NCBI GenBank assembly: GCA_963575745.1
Contig: CAUYUJ010017904.1
Location: 794,936-858,935, forward strand
Direction of reading: 5' to 3'
Source: Prorocentrum cordatum
Taxonomy: Eukaryota > Sar > Dinophyceae > Prorocentrales > Prorocentraceae
Length of the DNA: 64,000 nucleotides
In this document: in pieces, positions 40,978 to 49,998 of the stretch
Layout of the letters: every line of letters begins with the position of its first letter
Position numbering within the stretch: position 1 is the first letter of the stretch
Program-made: the position numbers and the translations under genes
Notes under the pieces: generated by a model
Databases searched by the model: none
Told to the model about the DNA's origin: nothing
Seen by the model: the letters and a program-made list of their open reading frames with translations, nothing else

Positions 40978-41189
40978 CTGGAGCTCCTCTCCGGTGTGCC
41001 CTTCTCCTTCCGCCGTGCGAGGGGGGCGGGGGCCGCTCGCTCACCCTTCCTGGCCCCCACCCGTGCGGCGTCGGCCCCCCCCCCCCGCGCCGCCCCCGAA
41101 GTCACGTCCACCGCGACGCCCACCGCGACGACCACGACCACCACGGCGGGCCGCCCGGGCCCCCCTCCCACCGGCCTGGCCTCGGTCAG
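40978..41189 (+). CDS. Candidate exon, Ala/Pro then Thr-rich
   Basis: Not identified. It starts after the AG end of a MITE-B and reads LELLSGVPFSFRRARGAGA, ARSPFLAPTRAASAPPP, then EVTSTATPTATTTTTTAGRP, GPPPTGLASVRSERR. It ends at CTCGGTCAG|GAGCGA, a GA-type donor, with an inverted-repeat element (41199-41326) starting 10 bp on. 212 bp; entry phase 0, exit phase 2. The Thr-rich cassette is in the same frame as the upstream coding-like part, which supports one exon. Confidence 0.45.
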
Positions 41190-41198
41190 GAGCGAAAG

Positions 41199-41326
41199 AA
41201 GGACGTACATGTACATGAATCCACGCTGGTTTCGAGAGTACGCATTGCGCAAATGTTCGTATAACGCGGCCGGTCTCGCGGATCGAGGGGCCGTGTTCAT
41301 GTACATAGCTGGGCGCGTACGTCCTT
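41199..41326. mobile_element. Inverted-repeat element, AAGGACGTAC..CATGTACATGAA arms
   Basis: AAGGACGTACATGTACATGA is mirrored by TTCATGTACATAGCTGGGCG, CGTACGTCCTT with a 10-bp insertion in the right arm. About 128 bp. Directly downstream of a candidate exon. Confidence 0.65.
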
Positions 41327-41818
41327 GGTGGGCTCCCTACTCGGGGGCGGCAAAGAGGGGGGTGATGACTAGGCGGGGTGGATATCATGGCGGGGGCCCT
41401 GACATTTCCCCAGATTTCATGGCGTCTCTTCTTGTTTCATTGCGTCCCTGACACCCCCGCTGGGCCGCGCACATGCCGCAGGTCATGATTTGCACCCCCC
41501 CCTCTTGGACACCCCCCTCTTGGCCGCTCCCGATGGCCTCGCGGCCGCCCTGCTGCTGCGGTGAGCCTCTGTCAGTGGCAACGCCAGGGGGGGGGGGCAG
41601 GCTCGACGGATCGAGGCTTGCAGGTGTTCTCTGCGCTTCTCGGCGGCTGTGACGGCTTCCGGCGGTCTTGCGCCGTGCCTGGGGCATTCCAGGGGGGGCC
41701 CGGATCGTCCCGAGCGGCCGCCAGAGTCTCGAGCAATGGCCCGAAAATCTGGGGACAGCGCTGGGGAGCAAGTGGCTCAGGGGGGAACACATCCACACAC
41801 ACACAGTCGCCCATTTAT
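41327..41818. other. No gene recognised
   Basis: Unique-looking spacer; CCCCCCTCTTGG is duplicated near 41500. No coding signal. Confidence 0.3.
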
Positions 41819-41970
41819 GTCAGGAGGGAAAGAAACACACAGACACAATTCATCGTCGATTCCCAGGAAAATATGGGAAAATTTGGGAAGTGGGGGGGAA
41901 GACGACAACCCAGAAAATATTGGAAAATACGGGGAATCTGTTTATTTATGTGTATTTTGTTGTGTCCTCG
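41819..41970 (+). repeat. MITE-C copy
   Basis: CAGGAGGGAAAGAAACACAC, GTCGATTCCCAGGAAAATAT, GGGAAGTGGGGGGGAAGACG, ATTTATGTGTATTTTGTTGT. One of the cleanest copies. Confidence 0.75.
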
Positions 41971-42216
41971 CCGGCTGCCAACCTCGCCGAGCAACATGAG
42001 GTTTCTCTGTCGGGGGAATGTCGGCGATGCATCGTCGACTCAAGGTCGATGAGTACTCCACTGAGCTGGTCCCCACCAGATCTTCCTCCCCACTCAGTCC
42101 CGAGGGCCCCTACTGCGAGCGCGGCGAGGCGTGGTTGTGTTTAAGTGTGCCTCGGTGTCTCTGTGACAGATTTTTATGGTGCAACTTTGGGGAGGAGGGC
42201 GCTTCTCTCAGAACTG

Positions 42217-42520
42217 GGGCCGAACGAAAAAGGCGGGGGTAGGCAGGGGGGGGGTACGAAACCTGCTGCGTGCAGCTGGCTTCGGCCCATTCCTCGGCCC
42301 CTGGGCGCCTCTCGGCGCCGGTTGGCGCTGGGAAAAGCAGCCGCGTGAGCTGATCCTCCCTTTCGCTCCCCCCGAGAATCCCTTTCGCTCCTTTCGCTCC
42401 CCCCGAGAATCCCTTTCGCTCCCCCCGAGAATCCCTTTCGCTCCCCCCGAGAATCCCTTTCGCTCCCCCCGAGAATCCCTGTGCTATCCCCCCCCCTTTC
42501 GCTCCCCCCGAGAAAATCCC
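42217..42520. mobile_element. MITE-D copy 4 with amplified right end
   Basis: The left end GGGGCCGAACGAAAAAGGCG and the core TGCTGCGTGCAGC are typical. The right end CCCTTTCGCTCCCCCCGAGA is tandemly repeated about six times (42358-42520), an unusual terminal amplification. Confidence 0.7.
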
Positions 42521-42564
42521 TGGCCTCGGAGCACGGCGTGCGAAGGAGGGGCAGGAGAGCGATG

Positions 42565-42735
42565 ATCGGGAGGACAAGAAGCACACACAGACACCATGAA
42601 CCCTCGATTTCTTAGAAACTATGGGAAACTATGGGGAGGGGGGGGGGAAGACAGACACCCAGAACATACAGGGAAAATATGCCGAAGAGTTTTATTTGTG
42701 TGTGTAATTCTTTGTGCGTCCTGGGGCCCCTTCAG
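42565..42735 (+). repeat. MITE-C copy ending in CCCCTTCAG
   Basis: Starts GGGAGGACAAGAAGCACACA and ends TGGGGCCCCTTCAG. The AG end at 42735 is followed by ATG and an open frame. The 7180 copy also ends GCCCCTTCAG. Confidence 0.7.
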
Positions 42736-42836
42736 ATGAGCCCAGGCAGCGGAGGAGCCAAGAGAGCCCCAGCCGGCCCCCCTCCCCTCGCCGAGCTCCC
42801 GCAGCTCCGACCCACCGGCCCCACGGGCAGCGAGTG
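42736..42836 (+). CDS. Candidate exon between two elements
   Basis: Not identified. It lies exactly between a MITE-C end and a MITE-A start. From ATG it reads MSPGSGGAKRAPAGPPPLAE, LPQLRPTGPTGSE, with GC-rich third positions. Only about 34 codons, so exon status is speculative. Confidence 0.3.
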
Positions 42837-43136
42837 TGACGTCGGGCTTGTCCCTCGGCATCGCTCGGACGTGTGCATTTTTCCTTCGGCGAGGACCATC
42901 GAGGAGTATCCTCGATCATTTGGCGAAACAAAGCCACGCACGAAACCGAGAAAAAAAACACAGGACATGGACGTCCGAGCGATGGCCAGTGTCCCTCCAC
43001 AGGAGGAACACTCAAAGACAATTTTAAAATAGTCTGAGGATGTTTTTGTTGAGCATGTTTGGATATGTTTGAATATTTTTTGGCAGTTTAGTTTTTTCGG
43101 GCAAAATCTCCCTGCAGGGGGACAAGGCCGACCTAA
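42837..43136. mobile_element. MITE-A interrupted by MITE-B, both with TSDs
   Basis: The A element: left end TGACGTCGGGCTTGTCCCTC (42837-42856), right end CTCCCTGCAGGGGGACAAGG then CCGACCTAA ending 43136. It is flanked by AGCGAGTG (42829-42836) and AACGAGTG (43137-43144), a 7/8 match. Inside its left arm sits the MITE-B at 42857-42989. Without B the A element is about 159 bp. Confidence 0.8.
42857..42989. mobile_element. MITE-B copy with perfect 8-bp TSD
   Basis: GGCATCGCTCGGACGTGTGC .. ACGTCCGAGCGATGGCCAG, 133 bp. The flanking TGTCCCTC at 42849-42856 and 42990-42997 is a perfect duplication of part of the A-element arm. Confidence 0.85.
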
Positions 43137-43252
43137 AACGAGTGGCGGGCTGCGACAGTTGCTGCATGCAGACAGCCTCGGCGGCAACCCCCTGCTGGAA
43201 GGGAAGAAGACTAACGATGCCACGCGGGCGTTTGGGTCCCGCCAGCGTTCGG

Positions 43253-43430
43253 GGCTCAAGGGACGGGGGTCGATGCAAACGGGGGTCAGCCAGAGCGCCA
43301 GATCTTGAAGGATTCTGCAGTGCCCTGGTCGCACTGACCCTGGCATGGGCGCAGGATCTTGCAAGAGTATGCAGGATCCTGCGAGGCATGACTGACCCGG
43401 GTCTGCATTGACCCTGGTCAGTGAGTCCCC
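43253..43430 (+). repeat. MITE-H copy
   Basis: GGGACGGGGGTCGATGCAAA, CGGGGGTCAGCCAGAGCGCC, two GCAGGATC(C/T)TGC-like motifs, then TGACCCGGGTCTGCATTGAC and CCTGGTCAG. Confidence 0.65.
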
Positions 43431-43534
43431 GACGATGGCACGCCGGCGTTTGGGTCCTGTTGGCGCGTCATTTCGTCGCTGTCGTCCAGAAGCCTGGTGC
43501 TTTCTCAGCAGTAACACGCTGATTGGTTTCCCAG

Positions 43535-43705
43535 TGTCTGGGAGGGGAAGACACAGACATTAATGTTTGTTGATCCTCACGAGAAGATGGGAGAATATCG
43601 GCAGTTGTGACGAAGACGGACATCAATAAAATATGACAAATGTAGGCAATCCTCGGATTTGTCTATATTTGTGTGTGTGTGTGTGTTCGTGTCCTTGGGC
43701 ACCCT
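43535..43705 (+). repeat. MITE-C copy, diverged
   Basis: Keeps GGGGAAGACACAGACAT, GAAGATGGGAGAATATCG and TATATTTGTGTGTGTGTGTG, CACCCTGCAG. The GGGGGG core is lost. Confidence 0.5.
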
Positions 43706-43853
43706 GCAGCTGGGGTGTGTGGTTGTTGCCGCCCTTGGCCCCCATCAGTGCGTGGCCGCTCCCAGCGACTCCGGGCGTCAGGACAAGAGCGCTCAGCTGG
43801 TTCGTGGCCTCCCCTTCGGTTTCAGGACAATCGAAGTGGGGGCGGAAATCGAT

Positions 43854-44039
43854 ATCGTTTAACCGATCCCCATCCCCATCCCCATCCCCATCCCCTTCCA
43901 GACCCCCACCTAATGCCCACCCCAGTTGGGGATAGACCCCTCGAAACCTGAAGGGAACGACCTATATCCCCATCGAGGGGGGTAAATCGGCCAGTGGGGC
44001 CCAGGCCACGCCGCTGGGGATGGGGATCGGTTAAACGAT
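43854..44039. mobile_element. Inverted-repeat element, perfect 25-bp arms
   Basis: ATCGTTTAACCGATCCCCAT then CCCCA at the left is exactly reversed at 44015-44039. The left arm runs into a (CCCCAT)n tract. 186 bp, nonautonomous. Confidence 0.9.
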
Positions 44040-44044
44040 ACTCA

Positions 44045-44209
44045 GGAAAGAATGGGTACGATGCCCAACAGCAGTTCCTGCTCATTTTGCACAGGACTCG
44101 CTGCCCTCGCCGCCGCGGGCGGCTTTCTTTGAAGAAACTCCGCCTGCCCAACAGCGGCCGCTGGCGGTTCTGGACAACAGTTGTTGTTGGGCATTGTACC
44201 CTTCTTTCC
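44045..44209. mobile_element. Inverted-repeat element, GGTACNATGCCCAACA arms
   Basis: GGAAAGAATGGGTACGATGC then CCAACAGCAG is mirrored by GTTGTTGGGCATTGTACCCT then TCTTTCC. It abuts the preceding element. The core GCCGCCGCGGGCG is also present at 8752, suggesting a second, decayed copy near 8690-8835. Confidence 0.8.
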
Positions 44210-44513
44210 CATACCCATTGCGGGCGTCCAAACTGTTGTGTCCTCTCATTGTTTTTTGGTTCACCCCGAGGCGGGGGCATCGTCAGTCAATGCGGAGCAG
44301 GGCCCTACCAGCCGGGTCTACCAGCACCTCAACAGCTAGGGTGCAGTTTGTTTTGCTCCACCTCGTTGCACCGCTGATGGAGCTCCTGCCTGGTCGTCGC
44401 AGACTTACCAGATGCCCACGATCGATGCCAGGGAAGCGAGAGTTGAGGGGATGCAGCGAGGTGGGATTCAAGCATGGCTGCTGCAAAACTGGTGATTATC
44501 ATTGTGACTGATT

Positions 44514-45445
44514 ATGCGACTGATTATTGTTTGCTGCCTATTTGGTTGTCATTTTACACAGTCTGCTGCCACATGTGTTAAAATTGCTGTTGCTGCTGCT
44601 GACCATTCCATGGGCAACACCATACAAACACAGATACAACCGTCCCATCCGAGAGGTCATTTCGCTGGGGTCCATTCCAGACGTTTGTCCCTCTGCTCTT
44701 TCATTTTCATCGACCCTATGGACTCTGTCATATGTGTGTTCTGAAGGCTACGAAGACAGTCACCTCTTCAACCACGACGACCTCTACATTCACTGGAAGG
44801 GCGGCAATGGGATGCGCGTGCGAACATGACGACGACCTGTCGCCACATTTGGATATTCTCCGGGAGATTGTTGCTCTAGGTGGGCCATGGTTGTCAATTG
44901 TTTGATGGTGTTGCGAGGATCTGGCGTGCCCCCAGGTTCCTCCCCCGCTCTTCTCCCTCTCTGTGTGTTTGGGAGGGCGCCAAACGTCAGCCATCCACAC
45001 TCACCGATCCTGACCACGTCCGTCCTGGGCCTGGATCGGTGGAGACGCGGTCCTGGCGTGCTCGGAGCAGGAGCGACCAGCATGCTGGGCCCATGGTGGG
45101 CTCGGCCAGGGAGGGTATGTGTGGACAGCCATGGCGTGCTCCAGGATCTGTCGCTTCACTATGGCTGCGTTCCTTGCCCTCATCCTTCTCCAGTGTCCTG
45201 CGGCTCAATGTTCTCTGCGTTCGACGCCGCTCCATCGTCCGACTCCACATATCGACGATCATACCTGCACCTTCTGAAGCGACGTCGGTTGCCTTGGGCA
45301 GCCCATGAGCCAGCCCATCTGACCCGCCGCGGGCCCGTCGAGAACCCCAGATCGTATCACGGGCAACTGCCCGCCAAGTTCCAGACAAGTCAACGGCCCC
45401 TTCGCCCGCCCCCATGCCAGCTCTTTCGGGTAACCACCGGGAGGC
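44514..45445 (+). other. Non-repetitive stretch with unrecognised open frames
   Basis: Balanced composition, unlike its neighbours. One + frame (44527-44829, no ATG start) has a hydrophobic segment VVILHSLLPHVLKLLLLLLT followed by a polar C-terminus. A second starts at an ATG at 44887 and stays open 251 codons, the last third being translated (GGA)n. Neither resembles a family I know. I do not call a gene. Confidence 0.3.
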
Positions 45446-45454
45446 TCGGGTGGG

Positions 45455-45650
45455 GAGGAGGAGGAGGAGGAGGAGGAGGAGGAGGAGGAGGAGGAGGAGG
45501 AGGAGGAGGAGGAGGAGGGGAGGGGGAGGGGGAGGAGGGAGGAGGGGGAGGAGGGGGAGGAGGAGGAGGAGGCGAGGAGAGGAGGGGGAGGAGGAGGAGG
45601 AGGAGGAGGAGGAGGAGGGGGAGGCGGAGGATGAGGAGATGAGGAGGAGG
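45455..45650 (+). repeat. (GGA)n microsatellite
   Basis: About 195 bp of GGA with GGG variants. Confidence 0.95.
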
Positions 45651-46147
45651 AGGGTTACAGGACACAGGATACAGGACATCCGCGAAGCGGCTCCACTCTG
45701 GGAGCCAGTGCCGGCGGCGTGCAGCACTTGGATGCCGGCTGCAGGCCTCGAGGAGGAGGGAGCAGGAGGAGGACGCGGCTACAGAGCACAAGTCGCACGA
45801 GTCGCTATGGCCCCGCGGAGGGGGGGGTGACGGAGGGCGGTAGCAGCTGGCGGGATCGCTGGGCCTGTTTTGGGAGGTCGCGCACAGGTGGTGCCCCAGG
45901 TCATTTTGTAGTGCCCGTTCCGTTCCCCACGCGCCAGGCGATTATCGCACGCAGAGGCTGCAGTGCCCGCATTTCCCGGGCTCCCGCCTGCGTTCTGCCA
46001 CTTCCTCGGCGAATTCTGGTCCCGTGAGAGGCGTTACACAGCAGCGAAGTCCCCCCCACTGCGCGAGGACAGGTTTTCTTTGGCAGCTGATCAGGGAGGA
46101 GGAGGAGAAGGAGGAGGCACAGATTGTGAAGGCGGAGACAGGGGAAG
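45651..46147. other. No gene recognised
   Basis: Unique GC-rich spacer; a short GGAGGAGGAG tract lies at 46093. Confidence 0.3.
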
Positions 46148-46502
46148 GTGACTAAGCATTTGCTTTCCAACCTCGGGGATTTTTCCACCTCCGCGACCGC
46201 GTGGGACACGGCGACGACCACAGCGGCGACTGCGACGGCGGAGCGGGGGGGAGGCACGAGCTCTACCACGACGACGACCACGGTCACTTCCACGCGGACC
46301 GTCACCACCACGGTCCTCTTTCCTTTCGCTTGTTGTTGGTGTTCGTCCTCGCCCTCTCCCGTGGTTCTCCTCCTCGCACTGCTCCTACACGAGCCGTCAC
46401 CACCGCGTTGTTTGTTCTCGCTGTTCCTTCTCCGCTTTCTCCTCGTCGTCGTCCTCTTGCTGGTCCTCCCTCCTCCCTCTGCTTCCGTCTTTTCCCGCTC
46501 TA
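46148..46502 (+). CDS. Candidate exon, Thr-rich then hydrophobic
   Basis: Not identified, no ATG at its start. The frame reads TKHLLSNLGDFSTSATAW, DTATTTAATATAERGGGTSS, TTTTTTVTSTRTVTTTV, then a hydrophobic run PVVLLLALLLHEPSPP, FLLRFLLVVVLLLVLPP. The open frame runs directly into a MITE-D at 46503, so the 3' end is not native. The Thr-rich cassette resembles those at 9230 and 52936. Two hydrophobic stretches could be membrane segments or merely translated CTC/CTT-rich DNA. Confidence 0.3.
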
Positions 46503-46820
46503 GGGTCGGACGAAAGGCGGGATAGGGCAAGGGTGGGCACGACAATGGGTGCATGCAGCCAGCTGGCATTGGCCCGCTCACCTGCATGCATGGGCGCCTC
46601 CTGCCGGGAGGTGCCAGGCAAACCAGGTACATGAGTTGATTCGCTAGCCTTAAGTCGGGCATGTCACCCTCAACCATGATTGAAAAGACCTAGTCTGGGG
46701 ACGATGTTTGTTTTAAATATGATTGACCATATTCGGGTAGTTTTGGAATGCTTCTTATCTTCCTTACAACATCGGCCTGTAGGAGGACATGCCCGACCTA
46801 ACGCTAGCCCCCCTTTTTTT
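46503..46820. mobile_element. MITE-D copy 5, split by MITE-A
   Basis: The left part 46503-46649 (GGTCGGACGAAAGGCGGGAT, GTGCATGCAGCCAGCTGGC, TACATGAGTTGATTCGC) and the short right part 46802-46820 (CGCTAGCCCCCCTTTTTTT) are one element interrupted by a MITE-A. Confidence 0.75.
46650..46801. mobile_element. MITE-A, complete, perfect 8-bp TSD
   Basis: 152 bp. The left end TTAAGTCGGGCATGTC and the right end GACATGCCCGACCTAA are inverted with one mismatch. It is flanked by CGCTAGCC at 46642-46649 and 46802-46809. The AT-rich interior has no coding capacity. The 8-bp TSD size is shared with hAT- and P-type DNA transposons. Confidence 0.92.
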
Positions 46821-47060
46821 CTCTCTATCTCTCTCTCTTGCTTGCCTCTTCGTCTTTCTGCCCGTCACCCGCTACCCTCGTTCCCCATTCACTCGTCCGT
46901 AGTTTCGGTGCCTCCAGCTAGTGCCGAGCGTTGCGCAGGTCTCTTGTTGAGTGAATCCAGCTGCAGCAGGCGCCATGGGGATCGTGAGCGCAGTGAAAAC
47001 ACTCAGCGGTGGCATACATCAGAGTGAGGGGTCCGAACGGGATGCGTGGCTGAAGAGAAT
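46821..47060. other. No gene recognised
   Basis: Mixed-composition spacer with a short CT tract (46818-46845). GAGTGAATCCAGCTGCAGCA lies near 46950 but no frame is recognisable. Confidence 0.3.
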
Positions 47061-47298
47061 CCGTGGTGAGGATTATGCTTGTTGCGTCGTTGTTGATGCT
47101 GCTGTTGTTGCTGTTGTTACTGTTGTTGCTGTTGTTTTCTTGTGATTGTTGATGTTGCTGCTGCTGTTGTTGTTGCTGTTATTATTGTTGCTGCTGCTGT
47201 TGTTGCTGTTGTTGATGTTGCTGTTGTTGTTACTGATGGTGTTGTTGCTAATGGTGTTGTTGCTAATGGTGTTGGTGCTGTTGTTTTTGTTGTTTGTT

Positions 47299-47342
<44 letters not shown>

Positions 47343-48500
47343 TGTTGTTGTTCGACTCTCATTTCTGAAGAATGATTATTGTTGATCCCCCCCGTCCGGT
47401 GCACGTTGTTTTTTCGACTGAAGTGCCCTTCCCGGGGCTCGCACCCTGTTTTTTATCAGGGGAAGTCTTGAGAGTCAAATTGTGTCGTTGGCCCCCGGTT
47501 TACAACAACAACGGTTCCCGCCTAAGACTTCCGCACAATTTAGCCAGGACCCCCGCTCCTGCCCGAGACTTCCTCACGTTTTATTCAGGAATCGCGCTCT
47601 CGCTTGGGACTTCCTTAGAATTTATTCTCCCGGCGCTCTGGAGTCTCGCTCTCGCTGGAGACTTCCTTGCAATTTACTGAAGAATAGCACCCTTGCGTTG
47701 GAATTTCTGGCAATTTACTCAAGCGCCGCGCTCCCGACACCCAGGCACCCAGGAGTCGCGCTCACGCTTAGGACTCCCTCACAGATTACATACGAATCAG
47801 GATCTCGCTGCCCTTCGTGGCCCCGTTGCAGCCCTTCGTGGCCCCGTTGCAGCCCTTCGGGGCCCCCTCGCTGCCCTTCGTGGCCCCGTTGCATCCCTTC
47901 GTGGCCCCCTCGCTGCCCTTCGTGGCCCCATATATGTATGCCCTTCGTGGCCCCCTTTCGTTTGCGCCCGTGGTGACCCCATATGCATCTGTCCTACGTG
48001 GCCCAGTTGCTGCCCCGGTGTGGCCCCATCGTTGCCTTCTGTGGCCCCGCATTATCTGCCCTTCGTGGCCCCCGCTCGTTCGCGCTCTTCGTGGCCCCAT
48101 ACACATTCCCTTCGTGTCCCCGCTGTTGCCCTTCGTGGCCTACTTTGTGTCATTGTGGCCCTGCTGTCGTTCTCGTCGTTCGCTCTCGCTTTCGCTCGTC
48201 GCCGTCATCGTCGACGTCGTCGTCGTCGCCGTCGTCGTCGACGTCGTCGTCGTGGTCGGTCCCCTGTCCGTCCCTCTTGGGGTCGGGTCGACGGTCCGCG
48301 GCCGCCCCGCCGATCAGCGCTGCCGCTGGCCAGGCCGACGGTCCGCGGCCGCCCCGCCGCTTGTCGGGGCCCGGCCTGCAGGGAAGAAAAGTGTATCCCC
48401 CAAAAGGGGTTCGATCGAAGACGAAGAGGGCGGGTATCGAGGGTTTGGGAAACATGCGTTATTGGGCATTCGAGCAGATAAGGGCGAACCGTCTTAACAT
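47061..48500 (-). repeat. (CAA)n composite repeat, inverted copy
   Basis: Read on the minus strand it has the same block order as 56570-58750: (GTT)n 47085-47355; CACCCTGTTTTT..GGCCCCCGGTTTAC; five 36-45-bp units with GCGCTCTCGCTTGGGACTTC, CTTAGAATTTATT (47500-47790); a unique insert; then CCCCCAAAAGGGGTTCGATC, GAAGACGAAG, CGGGTATCGAGGG. The insert 47810-48150 is a CCCTTCGTGGCCCCGTTGCA minisatellite. 48289-48363 has a direct repeat of CGACGGTCCGCGGCCGCCCC. Confidence 0.75.
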
Positions 48501-48782
48501 GATTGTTGTTGGTGTTGCTGTTGCTGTTGTTGTTGTGGTTGTGGTTGGTGTTGCTGTTGTTGGTGTTGTTGGTGTTGGTGTTAGTGTTGCTGTTGTTTTT
48601 GTTGTAATTGCTGATGTTGTCGTTGTTGTTGTGGTTGTTGTTGGTGTTGTTTTTGCTTGTTGTGTGTGGTTGGTGTTGCTGTTGCTGTTGCTGTTGTTGT
48701 TGTTGTTGTTGTTGTGGTTGTTGGTGTTGTTGGTGGTGTTGTTGTTAGTGTTGTTGTTGTTGTTGTTGTTGTTGCTGTTGTT

Positions 48783-48813
<31 letters not shown>

Positions 48814-48899
48814 TTTTTGTTGTTGTTGTGGTTGTTGGTGTTGTTGGTGTTGTTGTTAGTGTTGTTGTTGTTGTTATTGTTGTTGTTGTTGCTGTTGTT

Positions 48900-48930
<31 letters not shown>

Positions 48931-48954
48931 TTGTTGTTGTTGTTGAGGTTGAGG

Positions 48955-49002
<48 letters not shown>

Positions 49003-49400
49003 GTTGTCGTCGTCCCCCCTGCCCCGCGACCCGACCCGCGACCCACCCCGCGACCCACTCCGCGACCCGCGATCCACCCCGCGCCCGCGACCCACCCGCG
49101 ACCCACCCCGCGACCCACCCGCGACCCACCCCGCGACCGCGACCCCCGCGACACCCGCGACCCACCCGCGACCCGCCCCTCAACCCACCCGCAACCCGCT
49201 CGCGACCCATCCGCGACCCAACCGCGACCCGTACGCGACCCACCCGCGACCTACCCCGCGACCCACCCGCGACCGATCCACATTCGTTTGAAGAAAAATT
49301 CGGTGCATGCGGCGGGCTCGCTGTATGATTTGTGAAACTTTGGCGCCTGCGGCGGGCTTCTCCATAGCCTCGCAGACTGCCGACGTCACCACCAACCCCT
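48500..49400 (-). repeat. GTCGCGGG composite repeat, inverted copy
   Basis: (GTT)n 48505-49010, then a CCGCGACCCACC array 49018-49280, then GCATGCGGCGGGCTCGCTGT and GGCGCCTGCGGCGGGCTTCT: the reverse complement of the order at 35640-36400. The (GTT)n is shared with the adjacent composite repeat and is far longer than in the other copies. Confidence 0.85.
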
Positions 49401-49652
49401 GACTCTTGTCCGCATCTGCGGGCTGCTCTGGGCAGTCTACGGCAATGTGAGTGCAGCCCTCTTTGTGCCATCCTCACCCTTATACCTTGTGCCCCTTGCA
49501 GACTGTAGAAGCTTCGTGCCACAGCTCCGCCGTCGTGCGCGCGGAGCTTGCCACAAGGCTGCTCGAGAGCGCATGCTGAGCGTGAGCCGCGCTCTGCTCA
49601 GTAGCGCCCCCCCCTCGCGCAGGTGATCTGCGATGCTCCCTCCCATTTCAGC
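49401..49652. other. Spacer leading to an acceptor site
   Basis: Ends in CTCCCTCCCATTTCAG at 49652, a good 3' splice site for the next candidate exon. Confidence 0.4.
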
Positions 49653-49844
49653 TGCGTCCTCACACGTAGAGCCGCTGAGCGCAAGGAGGGAGCCTCTGTT
49701 GGTTCGGGAGGGCCCCGAGGGCTCCCACAGTGCAGCGGCGCGGCGCCGAGAGAGCGCCGTGCCAGTCGCCTTCGACGCCCGCTGCCTCGCCATCCTGGTG
49801 CCGCAGGGGTGTCCTCGAGTGGGCGGGTCTCGGAGGAGGAACAG
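49653..49844 (+). CDS. Exon of an unidentified gene
   Basis: 192 bp from the polypyrimidine-AG at 49652 to a GAACAG|GTGCCA donor. Codons start at 49654-1 (frame of GCG TCC TCA) and read ASSHVEPLSARREPLLVREG, PEGSHSAAARRRESAVPVAF, DARCLAILVPQGCPRVGGSR, RRN. Balanced amino-acid use, high GC3 and no repeats set it apart from its surroundings. It exits in phase 2 and is continued in frame after the 154-bp MITE-G. Function unknown; no domain recognised. Confidence 0.5.
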
Positions 49845-49998
49845 GTGCCATACGGCTGCCCTGGCCTCGTTCTCCTTTTTGGGGGGCCTCCTGGGAGGCC
49901 CTCGTCGCCACCGCTGGATCCGCCCCGAAATCCTGGCCAGACCGCACCCCGGAAGAAGTCAGGGGAGTGGCGGTATCGGTACTTGTTGGTTTCCCGAG
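49845..49998 (+). mobile_element. MITE-G acting as an intron (introner-like)
   Basis: 154 bp with GT start (GTGCCATACGGCTGCCCTGG) and AG end (GGTATCGGTACTTGTTGGTT then TCCCGAG). The ends are imperfect inverted repeats (GTGCCATACGGC / GGCGGTATCGGTAC). The interior GGAGGCCCTCGTCGCCACCG, CTGGATCCGCCCCGAAATCC is the family core. Removal joins two coding-like frames in phase. Confidence 0.65.

Noticed and set aside
42857-42989. MITE-B at this locus as a clean intron
   Set aside because: With the TSD-defined ends there is no GT/GC/GA at the position that would restore the original sequence, and the target here is another element rather than an exon.
44527-44829. Small membrane-anchored protein on the + strand
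   Set aside because: No ATG start, no homology I recognise, and the hydrophobic run is partly a TGC/TGT triplet tract. Kept only as an unassigned stretch.
48581-49522. Poly-Asn/Thr/Val frames
   Set aside because: Translated (GTT)n and CCGCGACCCA arrays.
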